Of a DNA stretch of 64,000 nucleotides, positions 33,313 through 40,793 are shown piece after piece; position 1 is the stretch's first letter, and every line of letters starts with the position of its first letter. The position numbers and the translations under genes are program-made. The stretch comes from Zoogloeaceae bacterium (GTDB lineage Bacteria; Pseudomonadota; Gammaproteobacteria; Burkholderiales; Rhodocyclaceae), in assembly GCA_024235675.1 (NCBI GenBank), contig JACKLZ010000004.1:243501-307500 (forward strand), read 5' to 3'. The notes under the pieces were generated by a model. It searched no databases, was not told the DNA's origin, and saw nothing but the letters and a program-made list of their open reading frames with translations.

Positions 33313-34869
33313 TTATGCGTGCGCGGTTTCATTGAGATAGCGGCCGGTGCCGAGGCTGCCCGGTCCCTGGCGGGCAAACTTCACCATCAGATACATCTCG
33401 ACGATGAGCAGCAGGGTGTAGAAGCCGATAAAGCCGGCCAGTGAGCCGTAGAGGGATTCGACGCTGAGCGTGGAGACCGACAGATGCGTCGGCAGCACGC
33501 CGTAGATGGTCCATGGCTGGCGACCATATTCGGCCACGAACCAACCCATCTCGCAGGCGATCCACGGCATAGTCAGCGACCACAGTGCCCAGCGCAGCAG
33601 CCACGGTTTGGTGGCGAAGCTGCCCTTGATCGAGTACCACAGCGCAAGCGCGAACAGCGCAGCCATGGCAAAGCCAAGCGCGACCATCAGGCGGAAGCCC
33701 CAGAACAGCGGGGTGACGCGCGGAATGGTGTCGGCCGCCGCGCGGTCGATGAGCTCGGGCGTCACCTCGTCCATCGAGGTGACGTACTTGCGCAGCAGCA
33801 GACCGAAGCCGAGGTCGGGTTGGTGTTCGAGCAGTGTCGCCTTGGCGGCCGCGTCTTGCGGGTTGCTGCGCACGCGGTCGAGTGCCTTGACCGCCTCGAT
33901 GCCCGAGAGCACGCGCTCCCGGTTGTGGGCGATGATCTCCTTGATGCCGGGCAGTTGCTTGTCGAGCGAGCGGGTGCCGATCAGGCCCAGCACCCAGGGG
34001 ATCTCGATCTCCCAGTCGTTCTTCATTTCGGCTTCGTTGATGCCGGCAATCAGCTTGAGGCCGGCCGGTGCGGGCTCGGTCTCCCACATCGCTTCCATGG
34101 CGGCCATCTTGGTTTGCTGCGCTTCACCGATGGTGTAACCGGACTCATCGCCGAGCACGATCACCGACAACGCCGAGGCCAGCCCGAAGGCGGCGGCGAT
34201 GCGGAACGAGCGCTTGGCAAAGGCCACGTCACGTCCGCGCAGCAGATACCAGGCGCTGATCGACAGCACGAACATGGCGCCGGTGACATAGCCGGCCGAC
34301 ACCGTGTGCACAAACTTGGCCTGGGCATCCGGGTTGAACACCACGGCCCAGAAATCCACCATCTCCATGCGCATGGTGGTGGCCGAAAACGCCGCACCGA
34401 CCGGGTTCTGCATCCAGCCATTGGCGATCAGGATCCACAGCGCCGACAGGTTGGTGCCGACCGCCATCATCAGGGTGACCAGCAAATGCTGCTTGCGCGA
34501 CAGGCGGTTCCAGCCGAAGAAGAACAGGCCGATGAAGGTCGATTCGAGGAAGAAGGCCATCAGGCCCTCGATCGCCAGCGGTGCGCCGAAGATGTCACCG
34601 ACGTAGTGCGAGTAGTAGGCCCAGTTGGTGCCGAACTGAAACTCCAGCGTGAGGCCGGTCGTCACGCCGAGGGCGAAGTTGATGCCGAACAGCTTGCCCC
34701 AGAAGCGGGTCATGTCCTTGTAGATGGGCAGGCCGGTCATGACATAGACCGACTCCATGATGACCAGTATCCAGGTCATCCCGATCGTGAGCGGAACGAA
34801 CAGGAAGTGGTACATCGCGGTCGCGGCGAACTGCAGCCGCGACAGGTCGACGAGTTGTTCACTGATCAT
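33313..34869 (-). CDS. cydA: Cytochrome bd ubiquinol oxidase subunit I
   Basis: 518-aa haem-bearing subunit. The His of MYHFLFVPLTIG near residue 19 (haem b595/d ligand), GRQPWTIYG, the GWFVAEYG segment and a long Q-loop region (about 250-340, ANG to KLIAG) are recognisable. Length matches the long-Q-loop class of E. coli CydA. The start at 34869 is the first Met of the conserved opening (MISEQLVDLSRLQFAAT). The gene overlaps cydP by 11 nt. Confidence 0.96.
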   Translation of the reverse strand: MISEQLVDLSRLQFAATAMYHFLFVPLTIGMTWILVIMESVYVMTGLPIYKDMTRFWGKLFGINFALGVTTGLTLEFQFGTNWAYYSHYVGDIFGAPLAIEGLMAFFLESTFIGLFFFGWNRLSRKQHLLVTLMMAVGTNLSALWILIANGWMQNPVGAAFSATTMRMEMVDFWAVVFNPDAQAKFVHTVSAGYVTGAMFVLSISAWYLLRGRDVAFAKRSFRIAAAFGLASALSVIVLGDESGYTIGEAQQTKMAAMEAMWETEPAPAGLKLIAGINEAEMKNDWEIEIPWVLGLIGTRSLDKQLPGIKEIIAHNRERVLSGIEAVKALDRVRSNPQDAAAKATLLEHQPDLGFGLLLRKYVTSMDEVTPELIDRAAADTIPRVTPLFWGFRLMVALGFAMAALFALALWYSIKGSFATKPWLLRWALWSLTMPWIACEMGWFVAEYGRQPWTIYGVLPTHLSVSTLSVESLYGSLAGFIGFYTLLLIVEMYLMVKFARQGPGSLGTGRYLNETAHA

Positions 34870-35041
34870 GAGGATGTCCTTGTGAAGTGGGTTGAGTGCC
34901 CTGGCTGATCCGCGTTTCCATGGCCTGCGGGGTGACGGTCGTGTTCGTATCGCGCACCACCGCCCACCACAGGGCGGCAATCGCGATCAGCTTGACGATC
35001 ACGATGAGGATCAGCTCACGGGCAAGTTTTCGGTCTTTCAT
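34859..35041 (-). CDS. cydP: Cytochrome oxidase small subunit CydP family
   Basis: 60-aa protein: basic N-terminus (MKDRKLARELI), one membrane helix (LILIVIVKLIAIAALWWAVV) and a polar tail. This is the CydP pattern found ahead of cydAB in many beta- and gammaproteobacteria. It is the promoter-proximal gene of the cyd operon, 34 nt after a sigma54-like element, and overlaps the cydA start by 11 nt. Role presumed structural or assembly-related. Confidence 0.85.
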   Translation of the reverse strand: MKDRKLARELILIVIVKLIAIAALWWAVVRDTNTTVTPQAMETRISQGTQPTSQGHPHDQ

Positions 35042-35074
35042 GCCTTGGTGTTCCTTATCTGTCGCTACACGTCA

Positions 35075-35090
35075 TACAAGACGCGTGCCA
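35075..35090 (-). promoter_or_regulatory. Sigma54-like promoter for the cyd operon
   Basis: Minus strand TGGCAC-GCGTC-TTGTA. The -24 half is perfect, while the -12 half has GT instead of GC. It sits 34 nt before the cydP ATG, with half-sites 80-123 nt further upstream, the same geometry as at the MBL promoter. Confidence 0.65.
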
Positions 35091-35111
35091 GGTGCTGTGC
35101 TTATGCAATTC

Positions 35112-35125
35112 TTGATGTAAAACAA
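35112..35125. promoter_or_regulatory. FNR/ANR-like dyad
   Basis: TTGATGTAAAACAA differs at one position from TTGAT-N4-ATCAA. Cyd operons are often under oxygen control, but I could not place a good -10 at the usual distance, so this is tentative. Confidence 0.3.
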
Positions 35126-35157
35126 GGTATTGCGTGGGTTGGGCGTCTTCTCGATGC

Positions 35158-35186
35158 TTGACGCGTTACTGGCAGAGGCAGATTAT
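35158..35186 (+). promoter_or_regulatory. Possible sigma70 promoter of fisR
   Basis: TTGACG (35158-35163), a 17-nt spacer, then GATTAT (35181-35186), 34 nt before the fisR ATG. Two of the TGGCAG half-sites overlap or abut it, which would allow autoregulation. Confidence 0.4.
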
Positions 35187-35213
35187 TGGCAGTACCACTG
35201 ACAACTCTGGCAG
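35170..35213. promoter_or_regulatory. Cluster of FisR-type half-sites between cydP and fisR
   Basis: TGGCAGA at 35170-35176, TGGCAGT at 35187-35193 and TGGCAGC at 35208-35214 on the plus strand, so CTGCCA toward the cyd promoter. They begin 80 nt upstream of its -24 element. Confidence 0.7.
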
Positions 35214-35219
35214 CACAAC

Positions 35220-36575
35220 ATGGCACATGACCCCCGCCCGCTGATCGAACTGAAATCCTTTCTCGAGACGCTGCCCGAGCCGCACATCCTGTTTGATCGG
35301 GACTACCGTATCCTGGCCGCCAATTCGGCCTACCGGCAGGCCAACGACGTGACCCACAGCGTCATCGGGCGTACCTGCTACGAGGTTTCGCATCACTATT
35401 CGGTCCCCTGCGATCAGGCCGGCGAGAGCTGCCCGCTGGCGCGCAGCCTCGAGTCCGGCCAGCGCGAGCGGGTGCTGCACCTGCATCACACCCCCAAGGG
35501 CGAGGCGTATGTGAACATCGAGCTGTCGCCGGTGCACGATGCGGCCGGCGAGGTAGCCTTTTTCGTCGAGAAAATGGAGCCGCTCAAGGTCGCGCGTGGC
35601 CTGTCTGACCGGGCCGGCCTGGTCGGGCGGGCGCCGCGCTTCCAGGCCATGCTCGGGTTGCTGGCCCGGGTGGCGCCGTCGGAGGCCACGGTGTTGCTGC
35701 AGGGCGAGTCCGGTACCGGCAAGGAATTGGTGGCCAACGCCTTGCACGAAGCCAGCCACCGCGCCGATCGCCCCTTCATTGCGGTCGATTGCTCCGGGCT
35801 GCCCGAAACCCTGTTCGAGAGCGAGCTGTTCGGCCACGAGCGCGGCGCTTTCACCGGCGCCACCGCGCGCAAGCCGGGCCTGGTCGAAGTGGCCAGCGGG
35901 GGGACCTTGTTCATCGACGAGGTCGGCGATATTCCCCTGGGCATGCAGGTCAAGCTGCTGCGCCTGCTCGAGACCGGCACCTACCGCCGCGTGGGTGCCA
36001 CCGAACTGCGCACGGCCGATATCCGTGTGGTGTCGGCAACGCACCGATCGCTGCGCGAGATGGTCGATGAAGGCCGTTTTCGGCAAGATCTCTACTACCG
36101 CCTCAATACCTTCCCGATCGAGGTGCCGGCCCTGCGCGAGCGCGCGGAAGACATTCCGCTGCTGGCCACCGCCATGCTCGCGCGCGTGGCGCCTTCGCGG
36201 ACCTTGCGTCTGTCACCCGCCGTGCTGCGCTGCCTGAGCGCCTATGGCTTCCCGGGCAATGTGCGGGAGTTGCGCAATATCCTCGAGCGCGCCAGCCTGA
36301 TGTGCGACGGCGAAGAAATTGGTCTCGAACACCTCCCGCCCGGGCTCTGCGACGCGTCGCTGGCAGCGCCGACACGCACACTTGCCAGCAAGGACGGCCG
36401 CGACACCGCGGACCTCGCCGGCATGGAGCGTCGTGCCTTGCAAGCCGCGCTGGCCGAGCACCACGGCAACCGCCGGCAGCTGGCTACCCGACTCGGCGTG
36501 TCCGAGCGCACGCTGTACCGGAAGCTGAAAGCGCATGGACTGGCGGGGCGTCCTGCTTCTGACGCCGGCGGCTGA
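35220..36575 (+). CDS. fisR: FisR-type sulfane-sulfur-responsive sigma54 activator
   Basis: 451-aa enhancer-binding protein. A PAS-like sensory domain (about residues 10-125) is followed by an AAA+ domain with Walker A GESGTGKE (162-169), GAFTGA (209-214) for sigma54 contact and FIDEVGD (Walker B), then a C-terminal Fis-type helix-turn-helix (NRRQLATRLGVSERTLYRKL). The PAS domain has Cys53, Cys64 and Cys71, the same positions I recall for the three sulfane-sulfur-sensing cysteines of Cupriavidus FisR, which activates sqr and pdo. The ribosome binding site is weak. It is divergent from the cyd operon. Confidence 0.88.
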   Translation: MAHDPRPLIELKSFLETLPEPHILFDRDYRILAANSAYRQANDVTHSVIGRTCYEVSHHYSVPCDQAGESCPLARSLESGQRERVLHLHHTPKGEAYVNIELSPVHDAAGEVAFFVEKMEPLKVARGLSDRAGLVGRAPRFQAMLGLLARVAPSEATVLLQGESGTGKELVANALHEASHRADRPFIAVDCSGLPETLFESELFGHERGAFTGATARKPGLVEVASGGTLFIDEVGDIPLGMQVKLLRLLETGTYRRVGATELRTADIRVVSATHRSLREMVDEGRFRQDLYYRLNTFPIEVPALRERAEDIPLLATAMLARVAPSRTLRLSPAVLRCLSAYGFPGNVRELRNILERASLMCDGEEIGLEHLPPGLCDASLAAPTRTLASKDGRDTADLAGMERRALQAALAEHHGNRRQLATRLGVSERTLYRKLKAHGLAGRPASDAGG

Positions 36576-36590
36576 CAGGTGTGTCTTTAG

Positions 36591-36630
36591 TGGCAGCATC
36601 TGACTGCCAATCAGTGTCCTGGATGGCAGT
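36591..36630 (+). promoter_or_regulatory. FisR-type sites upstream of the Rieske gene
   Basis: Inverted pair TGGCAG (36591-36596) / CTGCCA (36604-36609) with a 7-nt centre, plus TGGCAGT at 36624-36630. They lie 76-115 nt upstream of the sigma54-like element at 36706. Confidence 0.7.
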
Positions 36631-36705
36631 TTTGGCGTATCCCGACATCAAACGAAAAGATGTCAAGTCATTGCCAATCAATGGCTTATGGCGACTTCGT
36701 TGTTC

Positions 36706-36721
36706 TGGCACAGGACTTGAG
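36706..36721 (+). promoter_or_regulatory. Sigma54-like promoter for the Rieske gene
   Basis: TGGCAC-AGGAC-TTGAG: perfect -24 half, -12 half with GA in place of GC. It is 138 nt before the start codon. A second, weaker match (TGGCGACTTCGTTGTT) lies at 36688-36703. Confidence 0.5.
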
Positions 36722-36858
36722 TATGGAAGCACAGGCAAGCCCCGGCGCACACCCGCGTCAATTTGGCTCTTCACGAGTCGCCAAATGGATCTCCCCAACC
36801 CCCAAGGTGCGGGTCCAGGTGCCGGGGTTCGCCACCTGAATAACGAGGTGCTGAACTC

Positions 36859-37446
36859 ATGACTGATACCCTTGCCGACCGCCGTCGCTTGCTGATCGCG
36901 ACCTCTGCCGTGGGTGCTGCGGCCACCGCTGGCGTGGCGGTACCGCTGGTGGCCAGCCTGACACCCTCCGAACGTGCGCGTGCCGCCGGTGCGCCGGTGG
37001 AAGTGGACATCGGCAAGCTCGCGCCGGGCGAGATGATGACGGTCGAATGGCGTGGCAAGCCGGTGTGGATCCTGCATCGCACCGAGGCCATGCTCGCCAG
37101 TCTTGAAGGCAACGAGGCTGAACTGGTGGACCCCGCGTCGGCCCATCCCATGCAACCGGCGTATGCGCAAAACCGCTACCGCGCCATCAACCCGCGCTAC
37201 CTCGTGGCGGTGGGCATCTGCACCCATCTGGGCTGCTCGCCGAGCGAGAAGTTCGGCACCGGCGCGGCCAGCGGCCTGGGCGCCGACTGGCCTGGCGGCT
37301 TCCTGTGCCCCTGCCATGGTTCGACCTTCGACCTGGCCGGCCGGGTGTATCTGCACAAGCCCGCGCCCGACAACCTCGAAGTGCCGCCGCACAAATACCT
37401 CAGCGACACCGGGTTGATCATCGGCGCCGACGACGCCGCCGCTTAA
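36859..37446 (+). CDS. Stand-alone Rieske 2Fe-2S protein
   Basis: 195-aa Rieske protein of the ubiquinol-cytochrome c reductase type. The twin-arginine-like N-terminus (DRRRLLIATSAVGAAATAG) is followed by a membrane anchor, and the cluster motifs are CTHLGC and CPCHGS. It has the disulfide-type arrangement and length of a bc1 Rieske subunit, but no cytochrome b or c1 gene follows. It is instead behind fisR, with matching operator and sigma54-like elements, so it may be an alternative Rieske subunit made under sulfur stress. Its TAA overlaps the convergent SDR stop. Confidence 0.9.
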   Translation: MTDTLADRRRLLIATSAVGAAATAGVAVPLVASLTPSERARAAGAPVEVDIGKLAPGEMMTVEWRGKPVWILHRTEAMLASLEGNEAELVDPASAHPMQPAYAQNRYRAINPRYLVAVGICTHLGCSPSEKFGTGAASGLGADWPGGFLCPCHGSTFDLAGRVYLHKPAPDNLEVPPHKYLSDTGLIIGADDAAA

Positions 37447-38177
37447 GCGGACGCCAGCTCGCGCAAGTCAGCGGTCGCGTCCGCGCCAAAACCGTCCGAC
37501 AACAGATAGCGAACCAACTGCGCTGCGCACACCGCCGGCGCTAGCAATGCGCCGTCGCGCTTGAGCGTCTCAAAGCGTTCGCGGGCGGGGAAGCGTGCTT
37601 CGTCGCTGCTGCGCACCTGCACCTGCATGTCGGTGTCGACCAGCCCCGGCGCCAGACTGCAAATGCGCAGCCCCGGTACGCCGTCCTCGACCGCTGCGCG
37701 GGCGTGGTGGTCCAGCGCCGCCTTGGTGGCACCATACACATTCCAGCCCGCATACGCCTTGCGTGCCGCGCCGCTCGATACATGGACGATGCGTCGGTCG
37801 GTTGCGGCCGGGGCGGCGGTCACAAACGCGTCGGCCAGCATCAGCGGCGCCGCTACATTCAGGCTCACCGCCTGTGACACCGCCGCGCCGCCTTGTGTGC
37901 CCAGCGGCCCGACCGGCGCCACGGTGCCGGCGTTGTTGATCAGCAGTACGGCGTCTTCGTCGGCCAGAAACCGGGCCATTTCGTCGCTTGCCAGCCAGCG
38001 CGTCAGCGCGGCCAAGTCCGACAGGTCCAGCGTGGCTTGGGTACAGCTCGCGTCGAAACCGTTCAGCGCCGGGTTGGACTGGCGGGCCAGGCCGAGCACG
38101 GGGATGCCGCGTTCGAGCAGCGTGGTGGCAATGGCGGCGCCGAGGCCGCGGCTGGTGCCGGTGACAATGGCTTTCAT
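37443..38177 (-). CDS. Short-chain dehydrogenase/reductase (sepiapterin-reductase-like)
   Basis: 244-aa classical SDR. The cofactor motif TGTSRGLG (residues 6-13) is followed by NNAGTV, the catalytic serine in HVSSGAA, and YGATK with the active-site Tyr/Lys. The two-residue pattern after the first strand and the overall length resemble the sepiapterin reductase-like, NADPH-dependent group. The substrate is unknown. The stop codons of this gene and the convergent Rieske gene share the palindrome CTTAAG. Confidence 0.88.
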   Translation of the reverse strand: MKAIVTGTSRGLGAAIATTLLERGIPVLGLARQSNPALNGFDASCTQATLDLSDLAALTRWLASDEMARFLADEDAVLLINNAGTVAPVGPLGTQGGAAVSQAVSLNVAAPLMLADAFVTAAPAATDRRIVHVSSGAARKAYAGWNVYGATKAALDHHARAAVEDGVPGLRICSLAPGLVDTDMQVQVRSSDEARFPARERFETLKRDGALLAPAVCAAQLVRYLLSDGFGADATADLRELASA

Positions 38178-38326
38178 CGGTGAAGTCCTGGGCAGTATCG
38201 GGAAGGGAAAGTCGCCCGATAGTGTAGGTCGATCAGGCCGGATGTGACGACGCCCGAGCGGCGGCATGTGCTGCCGCCGGCCGGGCGTTGTCGGTTGGCT
38301 GGGTGAAAAGGATGGGCCGAAAGCGC

Positions 38327-38686
38327 TCAGGCGTCGGTCAGCACGTCTTCGACCCGCAGCCGGATGCGGCGACCGTCCGGAAAGGTCCAGTCGATCTGTT
38401 CGCCGACCGACAGGCCGATCAGTGCCGAGCCGACCGGGGCAAGCACGGACACCTTGCCCGCGGCGGCGTCTGCCTCGGTGGGGTAGACGATGACGATTTC
38501 GCGGGACACGCCGGTGGCGTCATCGATGTAACGGACGCGGGAGTTCAGCGTAACGACACCAGCCGGCACGGCGCTGGTGGCCATCACGACCGCGCCTTCG
38601 AGTTCGGCGCGCAATTGAGGCTCCGGGTTGAGTGCCATGAGGCGGATAAAGTCAGCATCGCCCATGATGATGTAGTCGCTGCGCAT
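38327..38686 (-). CDS. Rnk-like nucleoside diphosphate kinase regulator
   Basis: 119-aa Rnk-family protein: a short N-terminal helical part and a GreA/GreB-type C-terminal domain (VTLNSRVRYID, then VYPTEADAAAGKVSVLAPVGSAL and GLSVGEQIDW). The family binds RNA polymerase; Rnk in Pseudomonas affects Ndk levels. Start at 38686 has GGAGATGAA directly upstream. It is divergent from the LysR regulator with 125 nt between start codons. Confidence 0.88.
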   Translation of the reverse strand: MRSDYIIMGDADFIRLMALNPEPQLRAELEGAVVMATSAVPAGVVTLNSRVRYIDDATGVSREIVIVYPTEADAAAGKVSVLAPVGSALIGLSVGEQIDWTFPDGRRIRLRVEDVLTDA

Positions 38687-38811
38687 TTCATCTCCATAGA
38701 TGTCAGTGGATGCCCAAATGCATCCACGTCCATGGTAGGTGAGGCCGGCCGAGTTGATAAGATCGCCAATGGGCACAGCATTGGTGCCAAATTGGCGACA
38801 AAGGAATGTTA

Positions 38812-39771
38812 ATGAGCCAGGTCGATGGCATGCTGATCTTCGCGCGGGTGGTCGAGGCGAAGAGCTTTTCTGAAGCGGCGCGGCGCATGAATGCCACACG
38901 CTCCAAACTGAGCAAGGCGGTGGCCGCGCTGGAGGCTTCGCTCGGCGTGCGCCTGCTCAATCGTAGTACCCGGCGGCTGAGCCTGACCGAAGTCGGCGCG
39001 GCCTATTACGCCCATTGCGCGCGCATCGCTCAGGAGCTGGACGATGCCGAGCAGACCATCGGCCACCTGCAGGCCGAGCCGCGCGGTGTGCTCAAGATCA
39101 GCGCCTCGGTGGCCTTCGGCACCTTGCACATTGCCCCGGCGCTGCCCGACTTCCTGGCGCGCTACCCCGAGCTCAGCGCCGACATGACGATCAACGATCG
39201 TATTGTCGACTTGGCCGACGATGCCTACGACGTGGCGGTGCGGATTGTCACCGAACCGGCGCCCGCGCTGGTGGCCCGCCGGCTGGCCCCGATCCGCCGC
39301 AAGGTGTGTGCCACACCCGCGTATTTCCGGCGCTACGGCGTACCGAAAACCCCCGGAGATCTGGTCAATCACAACTGCCTGCACTACACCCACGACCGCG
39401 ATGCCTGGCATTTTTTCGGGCCCCAGGGGCAGATCGTTGTGCCGGTGTCGGGGCGGCTGCACATCAACGACGACGAGGCGCTGTCGCAGGCGGTGCTCGG
39501 CGGGCTGGGCGTGGCCATGTTGCCGACCTTCATCGTCGGCGCCGATCTGCAGGCCGGCCGGCTCGAAGCCGTGCTCTCCGACTATGTGCCGGTCGAGCGC
39601 TTTGCCTATGCGGTGTATCTGCCAACCCGGCACCTCGCGCCCAAGGTGCGGGTGTTCATCGACTTCCTGCTCGAACGCTTCGGCCCGCAGCCGTATTGGG
39701 ACCGTTTTGAAAGCGGGGCGGGTCAGCCCCGGCCCTTGGTGGCAGATCGCGCCATGCCGGACAATGGATGA
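38812..39771 (+). CDS. LysR-family transcriptional regulator
   Basis: 319-aa regulator with an N-terminal winged HTH (FARVVEAKSFSEAARRMN, TRSKLSKAVAALEASLGVRLLNR) and a LysR substrate-binding domain of the CrgA/DsdC-like type (ISASVAFGTLHIAPALPDFLARYP). I choose the ATG at 38812, six nt after AAGGA, over the ATG at 38806 that lies too near. Targets may be the divergent rnk-like gene or the downstream genes; ligand unknown. Confidence 0.9.
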   Translation: MSQVDGMLIFARVVEAKSFSEAARRMNATRSKLSKAVAALEASLGVRLLNRSTRRLSLTEVGAAYYAHCARIAQELDDAEQTIGHLQAEPRGVLKISASVAFGTLHIAPALPDFLARYPELSADMTINDRIVDLADDAYDVAVRIVTEPAPALVARRLAPIRRKVCATPAYFRRYGVPKTPGDLVNHNCLHYTHDRDAWHFFGPQGQIVVPVSGRLHINDDEALSQAVLGGLGVAMLPTFIVGADLQAGRLEAVLSDYVPVERFAYAVYLPTRHLAPKVRVFIDFLLERFGPQPYWDRFESGAGQPRPLVADRAMPDNG

Positions 39772-39827
39772 CCGCCTGCGCGGCGATTGGCTGCGCAGGG
39801 ATGTCCAGAAACTCAGGGAGTGTTGTG

Positions 39828-40730
39828 GTGGAACCGCTTTCGAATCTCAGCGCCGCGCTGGCGCAGGCCATACAGCACGCCAGCGGTATCGACGTGACCG
39901 GCGCTACGCTGCAGCGTGTGAGCGGCGGCAGCATCAATCGGGCCTATCACGTCCGGGTTGGTGAGCAGTCTTTTTTCCTCAAACTGAACAGCGCCCAAGC
40001 GTTGCCCATGTTTGAGGCCGAAGCCGATGGCCTCGCCGCGCTGGCGGCCACCGACACCTTCCGTGTCCCCCGCGTGCTCGGCTGCGGCCGTACCGAAGAC
40101 GATGCTTTTTTGCTGCTCGAATATCTCCAGCTGCGCCCGCTGGCCAGCGACGAAGACGGCCAGCGTTTTGCCGAGGCACTGGTGCAGCTGCATCACGACA
40201 CCGGCGAGCACTATGGCTGGTCGCGCGACAACTTCATCGGCGCCGCGCCGCAGGCCAACACGCCGGGCGATGGCTGGGCCCGGTTCTTCATCAATCACCG
40301 ACTCATCCCGCAGCTCGAACGGGCGCGCGCCAAAGGCTACGCCGGCGCCCTCGGCCGCGACGCCGATGCCTTGCTCGAACGCGCCCCCGGACTGTTCGTC
40401 GACTACCGCCCCCAGCCCAGCTTGCTGCACGGTGACCTGTGGCACGGCAACGCCGCCATCGATGAGGCTGGCCGACCCGCCATCTTCGACCCCGCCGTGT
40501 ATCGCGGCGACCGCGACGCCGACCTCGCCATGAGCGAACTCTTCGGCGGCTTCCCGTCCAGCTTCTACATTGCCTACCGCCGCGCCTGGCCGATGGCCGA
40601 CGGCTACGAGCAACGCAAGACGCTCTACAACCTCTACCACGTGCTCAACCATCTCAACCTGTTTGGCCGGGGGTATCTCGGCCAGGCGGAGCGGATGATT
40701 CGCGGCTTGTATATGGAATTGCGGCGCTGA
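39828..40730 (+). CDS. Fructosamine kinase family protein
   Basis: 300-aa fructosamine-3-kinase-like protein of the aminoglycoside-phosphotransferase fold. Features are VSGGSINRAYHV near the start, FFLKLN with the ATP lysine, and the catalytic LLHGDLWHGNA with IFDPAVYRGDRDADLAM. The family phosphorylates ketoamines or related metabolites for deglycation. The GTG at 39828 (or 39825) after GGGAG fits best; an upstream ATG at 39801 lacks a ribosome binding site. It follows the LysR gene by 56 nt. Confidence 0.85.
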   Translation: MEPLSNLSAALAQAIQHASGIDVTGATLQRVSGGSINRAYHVRVGEQSFFLKLNSAQALPMFEAEADGLAALAATDTFRVPRVLGCGRTEDDAFLLLEYLQLRPLASDEDGQRFAEALVQLHHDTGEHYGWSRDNFIGAAPQANTPGDGWARFFINHRLIPQLERARAKGYAGALGRDADALLERAPGLFVDYRPQPSLLHGDLWHGNAAIDEAGRPAIFDPAVYRGDRDADLAMSELFGGFPSSFYIAYRRAWPMADGYEQRKTLYNLYHVLNHLNLFGRGYLGQAERMIRGLYMELRR

Positions 40731-40793
40731 ACTCGACGCCAAGGCCGGGCGAGTCGCCGGGCAGGCTTGCCGTCACAGTGGCATAGTGGTCCG

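Noticed and set aside
33484..34908. Long plus-strand reading frame opposite cydA (474 codons)
   Set aside because: Antisense of an unmistakable cydA; composition is His/Arg/Gln-rich without hydrophobic core.
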